In this document: positions 9,879-18,094 of the stretch, piece by piece
How the letters are laid out: every line of letters starts with the position of its first letter
Position numbering within the stretch: position 1 is the first letter of the stretch
DNA from: Calothrix sp. C42_A2020_038
GTDB taxonomy: Bacteria > Cyanobacteriota > Cyanobacteriia > Cyanobacteriales > Nostocaceae
Assembly (NCBI GenBank): GCA_015272395.1
Contig: JACYLQ010000019.1
Span: forward strand, 1-64,000
Length of the DNA stretch: 64,000 bases
Reading direction: 5' to 3'
Position numbers and translations under genes: made by a program
Notes under the pieces: generated by a model
Told to the model about the DNA's origin: nothing
What the model saw: the letters and a program-made list of their open reading frames with translations, nothing else
Databases searched by the model: none

Positions 9879-10526
9879 ATGAGTAAATTGAGTGTTATCA
9901 TACAGCAATTTAGAAAGGGGTCTTTTGTTTCATATAAACAAAAGCAAGCGCATGAGGGTTTTACTCTTATAGAAATACTAGTTGTTGTAATTACTATTGG
10001 AATACTTGCTGCAATTGCTGGTCCTAGTTGGCTTGCCTTCACTAATAGACAGCGTGTAAATAAAGCTAATGATGCTGTTTTAGCAGCTATACAAGAAGCA
10101 CAAAGAGAAGCTAAAAAAACAAAGCTTAGTTACAGCGTTAGTTTTACAACTGATAATAATATTGCAAAAATAGCTGTTCACCCCAGTCGTTCTACTCCAG
10201 TATGGCGTAACCTTACTAGTGAAATAGGAGTCAAAGCTGAACAAGTAGTTCTTGGAACAAATATTTCTGCAAGGAATACAAAGCAAAGTTCAGTATCTTT
10301 TGGGACTCAAAGTAATGCAACAACACAGCAAGAAATTTCCTTTGATTATATGGGTGCTTTAGCCAAAAAAACTAATGGTAATAATGCTGATACACCCCTT
10401 ATTGTAACATTAGCTGTACCTCAAGCTAGTAATAATACACAAGCTAGCGAAGTAAAAAGGTGCGTGATTGTTGATACTTTACTTGGAGGTTTACGAACAG
10501 ATAAAGATGGAAAATGCCAAGAATAG
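9879..10526 (+). CDS. hpsD: Pseudopilin of the hps operon (HpsD, GspH/FimT type)
   Basis: A 215-residue minor pilin-like protein. A 27-residue leader ends in HEG/FTLIEILVVVITIGILAA with glutamate E32 at mature position 5. The mature domain begins with the GspH/FimT-type pattern APSWLAF-like (here AGPSWLAF) and an amphipathic helix rich in Ala, Asn and Gln. Two cysteines near the C-terminus may form a disulfide. It is the last gene before an inverted repeat at 10602, so it probably ends the hpsABCD transcript. A second, shorter copy of this family stands alone at 15686. The letter D rests on order in the operon as known from Nostoc punctiforme. Confidence 0.78.
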   Translation: MSKLSVIIQQFRKGSFVSYKQKQAHEGFTLIEILVVVITIGILAAIAGPSWLAFTNRQRVNKANDAVLAAIQEAQREAKKTKLSYSVSFTTDNNIAKIAVHPSRSTPVWRNLTSEIGVKAEQVVLGTNISARNTKQSSVSFGTQSNATTQQEISFDYMGALAKKTNGNNADTPLIVTLAVPQASNNTQASEVKRCVIVDTLLGGLRTDKDGKCQE

Positions 10527-10601
10527 ATAAATAGATACAAACTAAGAAAAATATAAGATTATATCTAAAATTTCCAACATTCAATAAAAATACTGAAGCG
10601 T

Positions 10602-10648
10602 AAACTGTACCAAGAGAGGAAACTTTAAGTATCGGGTACAGTTTTATT
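10602..10648 (+). terminator. Probable terminator of the hpsABCD operon
   Basis: AAACTGTACC at 10602-10611 pairs with GGTACAGTTT at 10635-10644 across a 23-base loop and is followed by a T-rich run (TTATTTTGG). It lies about 75 bases after the hpsD stop codon, well placed for ending the operon. Confidence 0.6.
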
Positions 10649-10795
10649 TTGGTGCAATCAAACTATAAACATTTATTGCTCGTACAGAATATTTATCTAA
10701 ACGTCACATATTTGTAGTATATCAATCTGTCAGTTGTACAAGTTCTATAATCAAACAATACTCATTTACATATTTAATTATTAATAAATTTTATT

Positions 10796-11773
10796 ATGTC
10801 TAAAGAACTTACTTTTTCGCTTGACATTACTGTCGCAATTCCTACTTATAATGGTGTAAGTCGTTTACCTAAGCTTATAGAAAGACTTTTAAATCAAACC
10901 GGAATTAAAAATATTAGTTGGGAAATAATTATTATTGATAACAATAGTAATGATAATACACATGAATTAATTAGTAAATATCAAGAGAAGTGGCATTACA
11001 ATTTTTCTTTAAGATACATTCTTGAACCAAAGCAGGGAGCTGCATTTGCAAGGTTGACTGCTGTTAATGAAGCAAAAGGACAGTTAGTTGCTTTCTTAGA
11101 CGATGATAACTTACCTGCACAAGATTGGCTCATACAAGCTTATAAATTTGCAGATTATTATCCACAAGCAGGTGCATGGAGTGGTCAAATTCATGGAGAT
11201 TACGAAGTTAAACCACCTGAACAATTTGAAAAAATTCAAGCTTTTCTTGCGATTAGAGAGCATGGAGATAAACCACTTTTGTTTGACGCTGATAATCTAA
11301 AATTACCTCCAGCCGCAGCACTTGTTGTCCGTAAACAAGTATGGTGCGATCATGTTCCATCCCAGCCGAAGCTAACCGGAAAATTGCCCGGATTACTTGT
11401 ACAGGGTGATGACTATGAACCATTGATTTACATTCACAATGCTGGTTGGCAAATTTGGTATAACCCTGACATGCATACATATCATCAAATACCAAAATGG
11501 CGATTTGAGTTAGATTATTTAAAATCTTTGGCTCGTGGTTGCGGTCTATGTATTTGTCAACTTCGTTTAATCCATGCTAATAAATTGCAACACCCATTTA
11601 TTATGATAAGAACATTTCTAGGTAATCTACGTAGATTAATACAACATTTGATTAAATACAGAAAACAACTTAAACACAACACTATTTTAATTTTTGAGAT
11701 GGAATTTTATTTGGGTAGTATGTTAAGCCCTATATATACACTGAAGCGTTATCATAAAAAAATGAATTTATAA
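10796..11773 (+). CDS. hpsE: HpsE-type family 2 glycosyltransferase (paralog 2)
   Basis: A 325-residue GT2 enzyme collinear with the proteins at 102 and 12826. It shows ITVAIPTYNG (11-20), IIIDNNSNDNT (about 45-55), QGAAFAR and FLDDDN (DDD at 102-104), then SGQIHGDYEVKPP and GWQIWYNPDM shared with the paralogs. Its DNA is more AT-rich and its sequence more diverged than the other two copies, which suggests an older duplication. It opens the unit downstream of the hpsABCD terminator, followed after about 50 bases by another GT2 gene. The expected role is sugar transfer at the cytoplasmic face during hormogonium polysaccharide assembly; donor and linkage are unknown. Confidence 0.82.
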   Translation: MSKELTFSLDITVAIPTYNGVSRLPKLIERLLNQTGIKNISWEIIIIDNNSNDNTHELISKYQEKWHYNFSLRYILEPKQGAAFARLTAVNEAKGQLVAFLDDDNLPAQDWLIQAYKFADYYPQAGAWSGQIHGDYEVKPPEQFEKIQAFLAIREHGDKPLLFDADNLKLPPAAALVVRKQVWCDHVPSQPKLTGKLPGLLVQGDDYEPLIYIHNAGWQIWYNPDMHTYHQIPKWRFELDYLKSLARGCGLCICQLRLIHANKLQHPFIMIRTFLGNLRRLIQHLIKYRKQLKHNTILIFEMEFYLGSMLSPIYTLKRYHKKMNL

Positions 11774-11822
11774 TTAAATAAAATTCAAGATTGAATTATT
11801 TTAATTTTTTGTACTTAAAATT

Positions 11823-12791
11823 ATGGATATACCGATTGTTTCTGTTATTATACCTACATATAACAGCGAAAAAACTATTAAAAAAACAATCCAATCAGTT
11901 TTAAATCAAACTTTTTGTAATTTTGAAATCATCATAATTAATGATGCTTCAACTGATTCAACTTTAGATATTATTTCTAAAATTAACGATTTCCGTATAA
12001 AACTATTTACATATTCAAAGGCTGGTGCAAATATTAGTCGTAATCGTGGACTATCTCATGCGATAGGAAAGTTTATTAGTTTTTTAGATGCGGATGATAT
12101 ATGGACTTGTCATAAGCTACAAAGCCAGGTAAAAGCTTTACAAGATAATCCGGAAGCGGCAGTTTGTTATAGTTGGACTGATTACATTGATGAGAATGAT
12201 AAATTTGTTGTTACAGGTACTCACATTACAGCTAATGGAAATGTTTATGATAAATTGTTACTAACAAATTTTTTGGAGAATGGCTCTAACCCATTAATTC
12301 GTAAAGAAGCTTTGATTGAATTAGGTGGGTTTGATGAATCTTTAAATGCGGGTCAGGATTGGGATATGTGGCTCAGATTAGCAGCTAAGTATAATTTTAT
12401 TGCTGTGCCAAAAGTACAGATATTATATCGAATCAGTTCTAATTCACTATCTTCTAATCTTGCAAGACAAGAAAAAGCTTGTTTGCAAGTACTTGAAAAA
12501 GCTTATCAGCTAAAATCCTCAGTAAACAAAAATAATTTCAGCATAAGTCTAGCAAATCTCTATAAATACTTAACTTGTAAAGCTTTACAAAAACCTTATA
12601 ATCGTCAAAAAGCTCTAGCAGCAGTGCGTTTCCTTTTCAATTATATTAGAAACGAACCTCAAAAAAGTCAGCGATTAAACTTTATTGTAAAACTTAGCTT
12701 AAAAATTGCAGTAATCCTACTTTTACCTATGTCTCTATCTACGCTTATGCTAGATAATGGGCAAGATAAAGATAAAATGCAAATATGCTAA
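11823..12791 (+). CDS. Family 2 glycosyltransferase
   Basis: A 322-residue GT-A enzyme of a different GT2 subgroup from its HpsE neighbours. It starts with VSVIIPTYNSEKTIK, has IIINDASTDST (about 37-47), the metal-binding LDADD (89-92) and GQDWDMWLRLA, the motif often following the acceptor-binding region in WcaA-type transferases. A hydrophobic segment near the C-terminus (about 295-317) may anchor it to the membrane. It lies between two hpsE-type genes with short gaps on the same strand, so it likely works in the same glycan pathway and may be the local HpsF or HpsG. Its substrate cannot be told. Confidence 0.75.
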   Translation: MDIPIVSVIIPTYNSEKTIKKTIQSVLNQTFCNFEIIIINDASTDSTLDIISKINDFRIKLFTYSKAGANISRNRGLSHAIGKFISFLDADDIWTCHKLQSQVKALQDNPEAAVCYSWTDYIDENDKFVVTGTHITANGNVYDKLLLTNFLENGSNPLIRKEALIELGGFDESLNAGQDWDMWLRLAAKYNFIAVPKVQILYRISSNSLSSNLARQEKACLQVLEKAYQLKSSVNKNNFSISLANLYKYLTCKALQKPYNRQKALAAVRFLFNYIRNEPQKSQRLNFIVKLSLKIAVILLLPMSLSTLMLDNGQDKDKMQIC

Positions 12792-12825
12792 ATATTTATA
12801 TTCATATTCTGAAATATTTAAAAAT

Positions 12826-13782
12826 ATGACCCAGTGTATAAGCTTCACCATCGCCATCCCCACTTATAACGGCGCCCCGAGGCTCCCCACTCTCCTTCAA
12901 CTCCTACAAAACCAAGTCAACACCGAAAATATTACCTGGGAAATTATAGTAGTTGATAACAACAGCACAGATGACACTGCTAAAATAGTACACGAATATC
13001 AAAACAACTGGCGCCACCCTTTCCCACTCAAATACTGTCTCGAAACCCAACAAGGTGCCGCATACGCCCGTAAGCGTGCAGTCAAAGAAGCGCAAGGTCA
13101 ACTGATCGGTTTCCTTGACGATGATAACTATCCAGAACCAAACTGGGTATATCAAGCCTATACATTTAGTATCCAGTATCCCAAATGTGGCGCCTATGCC
13201 AGTCAAATACATCCAGCTTGGGAAGTAGAACCACCACCAAACTTTAAACGCATCACACCATTTCTAGCCATCACCGAACGTGGTGATATACCCTTACTGT
13301 ACGAACCTAGTAAAAAAATGTTGCCTCCATCAGCAGGTTTAGTGGTGCGTAAACAAGCTTGGATAGATATACCAGAAAACCCAATCCTCACAGGTCGAGC
13401 TAACGGTAATATGCTCACAGGTGAAGATACAGAAATGCTCTCATATATCCAAAAAGCCGGATGGGAAATTTGGTACAACCCCGCAATGGAAATACATCAC
13501 CAAATTCCACACTGGCGCCTCCAAAAAGAATACTTAATTCCATTCTTTCGCGGTATTGGTTTAAGTCGATACGTCACAAGAATGGTTAATATCAAACCCC
13601 ATTTAAGACCAATTGCTTGTTTAGCTTACATGATAAATGACCTGCGTAAAATTATATCTCATCTGATTAAGTATAGGCGCCGAGTTAAAACTGAATTAGT
13701 CGCAGCTTGTGAGATGCAACTATTCGTGAGCAGTTTGGTAAGCCCTTTTTATTTGTGGAAGAATGGCTATTTAAATAGATAA
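12826..13782 (+). CDS. hpsE: HpsE-type family 2 glycosyltransferase (paralog 3)
   Basis: A 318-residue GT2 enzyme from the ATG at 12826. The open frame reaches back to 12757 and would overlap the previous gene, but those residues do not resemble the family, while MTQCISFTIAIPTYNG does. Motifs are TIAIPTYNG, VVDNNSTDDT and GFLDDDN (DDD at 98-100), with SQIHPAWEVEPP and GWEIWYNPAM. It is closer to paralog 1 than to paralog 2. A decayed 3' copy of the same gene type lies at about 14945-15170, after the toxin-antitoxin-like pair. This gene has clearly more GGCGCC sites (five) than its AT-rich neighbours. Confidence 0.85.
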   Translation: MTQCISFTIAIPTYNGAPRLPTLLQLLQNQVNTENITWEIIVVDNNSTDDTAKIVHEYQNNWRHPFPLKYCLETQQGAAYARKRAVKEAQGQLIGFLDDDNYPEPNWVYQAYTFSIQYPKCGAYASQIHPAWEVEPPPNFKRITPFLAITERGDIPLLYEPSKKMLPPSAGLVVRKQAWIDIPENPILTGRANGNMLTGEDTEMLSYIQKAGWEIWYNPAMEIHHQIPHWRLQKEYLIPFFRGIGLSRYVTRMVNIKPHLRPIACLAYMINDLRKIISHLIKYRRRVKTELVAACEMQLFVSSLVSPFYLWKNGYLNR

Positions 13783-13962
13783 ACCTTTAGGACTAATTCC
13801 CTAACCCCGCGCTTCTCTCCGTCCACCGGAGTGGTTCTCCAACCTAGATAGTCTTAATATTTACTTTATAAATCAACTCTAATGATTATAAGACAAACTT
13901 TATAGGATAGTTTATTGTGTTAAAATCTATAGTGATATTATAGATCAAAAGTAATTTTATAT

Positions 13963-14355
13963 ATGAACACAATAGCCAAATTACCTAGTGGCAAAATCAT
14001 AGATATTTCTCGTTTTGTAGCCCTAGTTCCGCTCACAAATATAAATAATGGTAGTTATGACCTTATTTTAGAGGGTTACTCCACACCTTTAAATATTGAA
14101 GCAAATGATGCTCAAGCTCTTGAGCAATTACTTGAGTCAAATCAAAATCAGCGCAAAAATCGTGATATATTCAAGTATGAGCAAGAGCAATTAAAGCGGA
14201 ATCAGCGTCCTTTAGAACTGCTTGCCAAGCGTATTGAGCTTCATCGAAATATGTCAGAAGAAGAATCGCTGCAAAGACAAGAATTATTTGAAGAATTCAA
14301 ACAGATAATTGATGCCGAAAGGCTGCCTGGACAAAAGCTATACTCAGAAAAATGA
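13963..14355 (+). CDS. Putative antitoxin partner of PIN-domain protein
   Basis: A 130-residue protein I do not recognise as a named family. The N-terminal half (1-55) looks like a small beta-rich domain (LPSGKIIDISRFVALVPL, then DLILEGYSTPLNIEANDA), and the second half (60-130) is strongly helical and charged, with many Gln, Glu, Arg and Lys. Its last bases overlap the start of a PIN-domain gene by four bases (ATGA), the coupling typical of type II toxin-antitoxin pairs. The helical tail could wrap the toxin while the N-terminal domain binds DNA or oligomerises; that is inference. It has no obvious ribbon-helix-helix or AbrB signature, so the family may be little described. Confidence 0.6.
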   Translation: MNTIAKLPSGKIIDISRFVALVPLTNINNGSYDLILEGYSTPLNIEANDAQALEQLLESNQNQRKNRDIFKYEQEQLKRNQRPLELLAKRIELHRNMSEEESLQRQELFEEFKQIIDAERLPGQKLYSEK

Positions 14356-14816
14356 TTGTGTTTATTGACTCCGGAGTACTAGGATTACTAGCTAACCCGA
14401 ATAATTTAGAAGAAGCCGTTGAGTGCGAGAATTGGCTCTACACTATGTTGTTACGTGGAATAAATGTATACTCATCTGATTTATGTGACTATGAAGTAAG
14501 AAGGAGTTTAGTCTTAGCATCTCAGAAAAAATCCAATATAAACGGAATTCCTAAGCTAGATGGACTTAGAGAAATCATTTCTTTCTTACCCATAACTTAT
14601 TCATTATTACTAAAAGCTTCTTGCCTTTGGGCACAAGCTCGTGGTCGAGGTATACCTACAGCAAACGATTCAAGCCTTGATGTAGACATTATAATTTGTT
14701 CTCACTGGCAAATGCTTCAAGAAGAATCTCCTGGTCGTTATGCTGTTATAGCTACTACTAATGTCAAACACTTAAGCCGTTTTGCAGAAGCTCAATTATG
14801 GAGAAATATTATATGA
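14352..14816 (+). CDS. PIN-domain protein, putative VapC-like toxin
   Basis: A 154-residue PIN-like nuclease. The first acidic residue is in IVFIDSGVLG (D6), the second in CDYEVRRSL (E48), and further acids lie in SSLDVDIIICSHWQ (D110, D112). The C-terminal strand IATTNVKHLSRF matches the TNxxHF-type end of PIN domains. This spacing of acids is that of a Mg-dependent RNase site. The start codon overlaps the stop of the upstream gene, so the two are translationally coupled. VapC-type toxins cut tRNA or rRNA until bound by the antitoxin; the target here is unknown. The pair sits between an intact and a decayed hpsE gene, which suggests the locus was rearranged when it arrived. Confidence 0.72.
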   Translation: MIVFIDSGVLGLLANPNNLEEAVECENWLYTMLLRGINVYSSDLCDYEVRRSLVLASQKKSNINGIPKLDGLREIISFLPITYSLLLKASCLWAQARGRGIPTANDSSLDVDIIICSHWQMLQEESPGRYAVIATTNVKHLSRFAEAQLWRNII

Positions 14817-14944
14817 CAGTCCTATATGATTTGTGAAAAAACGATTTGATAACTATATGTCTGTATTTGTATCAAGGTTTTTGCGAAAAGGTATAATAAG
14901 TCGGGAATCTGAACTTTGATTACGTTATAATACGGAGATAAATT

Positions 14945-15170
14945 CCTATCTACTATCAAATCCCTAGTCGGCGCCTGTACAACGCATACTTAATTTCCGT
15001 TATTTTGCGGTGTCGGTTAAAGTGAATGCATGAATAGAATAGTTAATGTCAAGCTATGAACCTGCTTGTTTGGTTGATAAGTCAAAAATGAGTTAATTGT
15101 AGCTGGTGAAATACAACTGGTGATTATTTAGTTTGATTAGCCCTTTTGCTTTGTTAAAAACTGCTAATAA
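14945..15170 (+). pseudogene. Decayed 3' remnant of an HpsE-type glycosyltransferase gene
   Basis: This non-coding stretch lines up base for base with the 3' third of the intact gene at 12826-13782. Around 14970 GGCGCC followed by CATACTTAATTTCCGTTATT matches GGCGCC and AATACTTAATTCCATTCTTT at 13514. AATAGTTAATGTCAAG matches AATGGTTAATATCAAA near 13585, and GAAATACAACTGGTG plus TTGATTAGCCCTTTT match the end of the gene near 13715-13750. Stops, frameshifts and a deletion of roughly 60 bases break the frame. No 5' part of the gene is visible, so the toxin-antitoxin-like pair now stands where it would be. Confidence 0.72.
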
Positions 15171-15685
15171 AACAAATCTTGATTGCAGAATCTCGATTAG
15201 TAAGTGAAAATAATCAAAGTGCTGAGGAAACAATAGAGTAGGTATTGCTAGCCCTACAGTTAATTCCTTACTACGAACTTTTATTTTGATTGTTTTACTT
15301 AATACTTGGAGTTTCAATAAAATAAGTAATCTTGAGACGCAACGTATTCCGTTTCTACATTATCTGTGCAATTACGTAAGTATTTCTCTACACAATTTAT
15401 CATCAAAGTAGATAAAACATTGTTTGGTAAGTAGTGACTAGTAAGATTCCTGATAACTAAAACCGCGCTAGGAATCTGAACTCAGAATATAGGGTGCATT
15501 TACCGTTGATTTAAATAATCCGCGCAAGTAATTAGGGCTTAATGTCGCGGATTTTACGCATCAAAAATGATTGCGGTAGGGTGCATTGTCTTGGGTAGCG
15601 CTACCCTTGTTGAAAAATCAACTTGTGAATAGTTATAGGGTGCATTTACCGCTTGTAAATACTTGAATGCATTTACCACCCTATA
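15171..15685. other. Repeat-bearing intergenic region upstream of the lone pseudopilin
   Basis: About 515 bases without a credible gene. AGGGTGCATT occurs at about 15492, 15579 and 15639, with an inverted partial copy near 15667 (AATGCATTTACCACCCTATA). A perfect 14-base palindrome GGGTAGCGCTACCC lies at 15593-15606. These may be a decayed mobile element or a dispersed intergenic repeat. Confidence 0.5.
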
Positions 15686-16216
15686 ATGCCGAACAAATAT
15701 AGCATCTCCACCAGTAGTGGTTTTACATTACTGGAAACTTTGGTTGTGGTTTTTATTATTGGTATATTAGCCGCAATTGCTGCTCCTAGTTGGCTTGGTT
15801 TTATCGAAGCTCGGCGCCTTGGTGCTGCTAACGATCAAGTATACCTGGCGTTGCGTAATGCTCAAAGTCTAGCCAAGAAGGACAAAATTAAATATCAAGC
15901 GAGTTTCAAGGTTGAAAATCAAATAGTCAAATGGGCTGTTCATCCTGCCAGTGTCAGTCCAGCGCAAGCAAAATGGCATGAACTCGACCCAAATATTATC
16001 TTAGACTCCGAAACTACAATGCAAGCCCGTGATGGAGTTCGTAGAACGGTATTTGATTTTCGAGGTACTGTCAACCCACCACTCGGTAGGGTAACCCTAT
16101 CTACCAAATATGGTGGCAAAATGAAGCGCTGTGTCTTTGTCTCAACCATCTTAGGCGCCATGCGTACTGGTAGCGAACATAATCAACCTGATAGTAATGG
16201 TCGGTACTGCTACTAA
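15686..16216 (+). CDS. Type IV pilin-like protein, GspH/FimT family
   Basis: A 176-residue pseudopilin with a short leader cut after G12 (SSG/FTLLETLVVVFIIGIL), glutamate E17 at mature position 5, and the same AAPSWLGF opening of the globular domain as the hpsD product. Its C-terminal RCVFVSTILGAMRTG also mirrors the RCVIVDTLLGGLRT end of that protein, so the two are paralogs. It stands alone, not in the hpsABCD operon. The ATG overlaps a good minus-10-like TATAAT (15682-15687), and no ribosome site precedes it. The leader length fits the prepilin rule, so the start is probably right. Likely a minor pilin of type IV pili or of the hps system. Confidence 0.78.
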   Translation: MPNKYSISTSSGFTLLETLVVVFIIGILAAIAAPSWLGFIEARRLGAANDQVYLALRNAQSLAKKDKIKYQASFKVENQIVKWAVHPASVSPAQAKWHELDPNIILDSETTMQARDGVRRTVFDFRGTVNPPLGRVTLSTKYGGKMKRCVFVSTILGAMRTGSEHNQPDSNGRYCY

Positions 16217-16277
16217 GGTGTAATATTTTGTGGGTTGGGTGTTGTGTTCAACCCAACCTACAAACTCATCACTTTTT

Positions 16278-16934
16278 ATGCATCATTTAATTCTATTTAC
16301 TCGATACCCAGAACCGAACCGGACGAAAACTAGATTAATTCCAGCACTCGGCGCCGAAGGTGCTGCAAATCTTCAGCGTGAAATGACTGAGCATACATTG
16401 TCTCAAGCTTTACCTTTGCAACCACTCGGTACAACTGTAGAAGTACGCTTTGCTGGTGGAACAAACGAATTAATCCAAGCTTGGCTAGGCTCTAACTTAA
16501 TATACCAACCACAAGGAGAAGGAGATTTGGGAGAGAAAATGGCGCGCGCTTTTCATGAATCTTTTCAAGCTGGCGCCAAAACTCAAACTCAAACTCAAAC
16601 TATTATTATCGGTACTGATTGTCCTGGCATTGATACACAACTTTTACAAACAGCGTTTGCACATCTTGACACAGTAGACTTAGTGCTTGGCCCAGCCCTT
16701 GATGGAGGCTACTATCTTATTGGGTTACGATGTTTCATTCCCGAATTATTCAAAAATATCGATTGGGGAACCTCGCAAGTATTACAGCAGACTATAGATA
16801 CTGCCCAAAGCTTAAGCTTATCTATTGCCTATTTGGCGCCGCTAGCAGATGTTGACCGTCCCGAAGACTTGGAGGTATGGAAGACCTCTCTCCTTGACCA
16901 GAGGAAGAAAAAAGAGGGATATAGTATATTCTGA
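16278..16934 (+). CDS. TIGR04282-family glycosyltransferase (DUF2064)
   Basis: About 218 residues from the ATG at 16278; the open frame runs back to 16230, but HHLILFTRYPEPNRTKTRL is the family N-terminus. It has the nucleotidyl/glycosyl transferase-like fold of DUF2064 proteins: KTRL early, GTDCPG in the middle and LGPALDGGYYLIGL afterwards, where acids bind metal and nucleotide. Family members are annotated as arsenosugar biosynthesis glycosyltransferases, but in cyanobacteria most occur away from arsenic genes. Here the neighbours are a pseudopilin, an HpsJ-like protein and a GT2, so a role in surface polysaccharide is as likely. A CAAACT repeat encodes the short TQTQTQ stretch. Confidence 0.75.
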   Translation: MHHLILFTRYPEPNRTKTRLIPALGAEGAANLQREMTEHTLSQALPLQPLGTTVEVRFAGGTNELIQAWLGSNLIYQPQGEGDLGEKMARAFHESFQAGAKTQTQTQTIIIGTDCPGIDTQLLQTAFAHLDTVDLVLGPALDGGYYLIGLRCFIPELFKNIDWGTSQVLQQTIDTAQSLSLSIAYLAPLADVDRPEDLEVWKTSLLDQRKKKEGYSIF

Positions 16935-17122
16935 GACTCGGTTTTTTCTGAGGACACTCTAAAAAGCAGATGTTACTGTAGTGTAATTCTCAAATGAAGA
17001 GTAAAAAATTATTACTATCTATAAATTTGTTACCGTGATTGCAAAGAACAGATAAGTTTAGGGGAACAATATTCCAGTAACTTTGAAGTATAGCAATCAC
17101 TTGTATTACCCAACGAGAACTT

Positions 17123-17962
17123 ATGATCAACAGTTTTGCAGCCACTACGGCTTCCCGTACCCTCAAGGTTGGCGGAATTATCTTAATTTTGTCCTTCTTA
17201 ATAGACTTTGTAATTTTGCTTTTCCCTTTCCAGCCAACTGATAGAGGTTGGCAAATTGGTTTGGCTACTGCCTTGGTTGACCGAGGTATTGTACCAATGG
17301 TTGGTTTAGGATTATTGATTGCTGGGTATTGGGCAGATAGCTTTGATAGTGATGAGAGACTGGGTGGGTTTGACTTGAGATTTCCCGCGTTTGTCTTATC
17401 AAGCATTTTGGGATTGATGTTTTTACTGATTTTCCCCTTGCACTTGAACAACGTTCGCCAAGCAAGTGAGCAAACTGTTGAGCAAATTGGTAGACAAGCA
17501 GAACAACAGGAAACAAGACTCCAAAATCAGTTGTCCCAGGTTCAAGCTCAGTTAGGTAACGACCAGGTAAAAGCTGAACTTGAAAAACAAAAAACTCAAG
17601 CCAAAGCTCAGTTTAATGAAATTCTCAAAGACGAGCAAAAACTTAAGCAAACGCTTGACAACCCAAATATACCTGCTCCTGTCAAAGAAGTACTTAAAAA
17701 AGCTAAAACCAACCCCCAAGCGCTCGATGATTTTATTGCTCAACAAAGCGACCCCCAAAAGCTAGCCGACCAGCAGAAACGTCAAATCCGTGAGCAAAAA
17801 GAAAATGCTGAAAAACAAGCCAAAGACCAGGCTTGGAAATCTGGATTACGAATTGGTATGAGCAGTTTATTGCTTTCTATCGGTTACATTATCATCGGTT
17901 GGACTGGTTTAAGAGGTATGGGTGTTACTCAAAGCAGCGCTCTTAAAACGACAGCACGGTAA
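17123..17962 (+). CDS. hpsJ: HpsJ-like membrane protein with coiled coil
   Basis: A 279-residue membrane protein. Three hydrophobic helices occupy about 16-36, 52-70 and 90-110, followed by a long charged coiled-coil region (about 115-240, very rich in Gln, Lys and Glu) and a last helix (about 243-266). The N-terminal pattern SFLIDFVILLFPFQPTD and LVDRGIVPMVGLGLL fits the HpsJ family linked to hormogonium polysaccharide synthesis and cyanoexosortase systems. The coil probably lies on one side of the membrane and could bridge a secretion complex. It lies between two glycosyltransferase genes on the same strand, which supports the assignment. I recognise the family by pattern only. Confidence 0.65.
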   Translation: MINSFAATTASRTLKVGGIILILSFLIDFVILLFPFQPTDRGWQIGLATALVDRGIVPMVGLGLLIAGYWADSFDSDERLGGFDLRFPAFVLSSILGLMFLLIFPLHLNNVRQASEQTVEQIGRQAEQQETRLQNQLSQVQAQLGNDQVKAELEKQKTQAKAQFNEILKDEQKLKQTLDNPNIPAPVKEVLKKAKTNPQALDDFIAQQSDPQKLADQQKRQIREQKENAEKQAKDQAWKSGLRIGMSSLLLSIGYIIIGWTGLRGMGVTQSSALKTTAR

Positions 17963-17978
17963 GATACCTAACCCCCAA

Positions 17979-18003
17979 CCCCCTTCCCTACCAGGGAAGG
18001 GGG
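17979..18003. repeat. C-rich/G-rich dispersed hairpin
   Basis: CCCCCTTCCCT and AGGGAAGGGGG form a perfect 11-base stem with a 3-base loop. Close relatives lie at 32802-32820 and 60681-60707, all just after genes, so it may act as a terminator, but the shared sequence marks it as a dispersed repeat common in heterocystous cyanobacteria. Confidence 0.7.
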
Positions 18004-18094
18004 AGTACACAGTCTCTCACAAGGGGGAATTGTCAAGAATTTCAAAAACAAGTAATATTTGATACAATAAACTAAATATTCCTCGCATTCAATA

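Noticed and set aside
16278-16934. Arsenic detoxification locus
   Set aside because: The TIGR04282-type protein is named after arsenosugar synthesis, but no ars genes are nearby and the context is polysaccharide synthesis.
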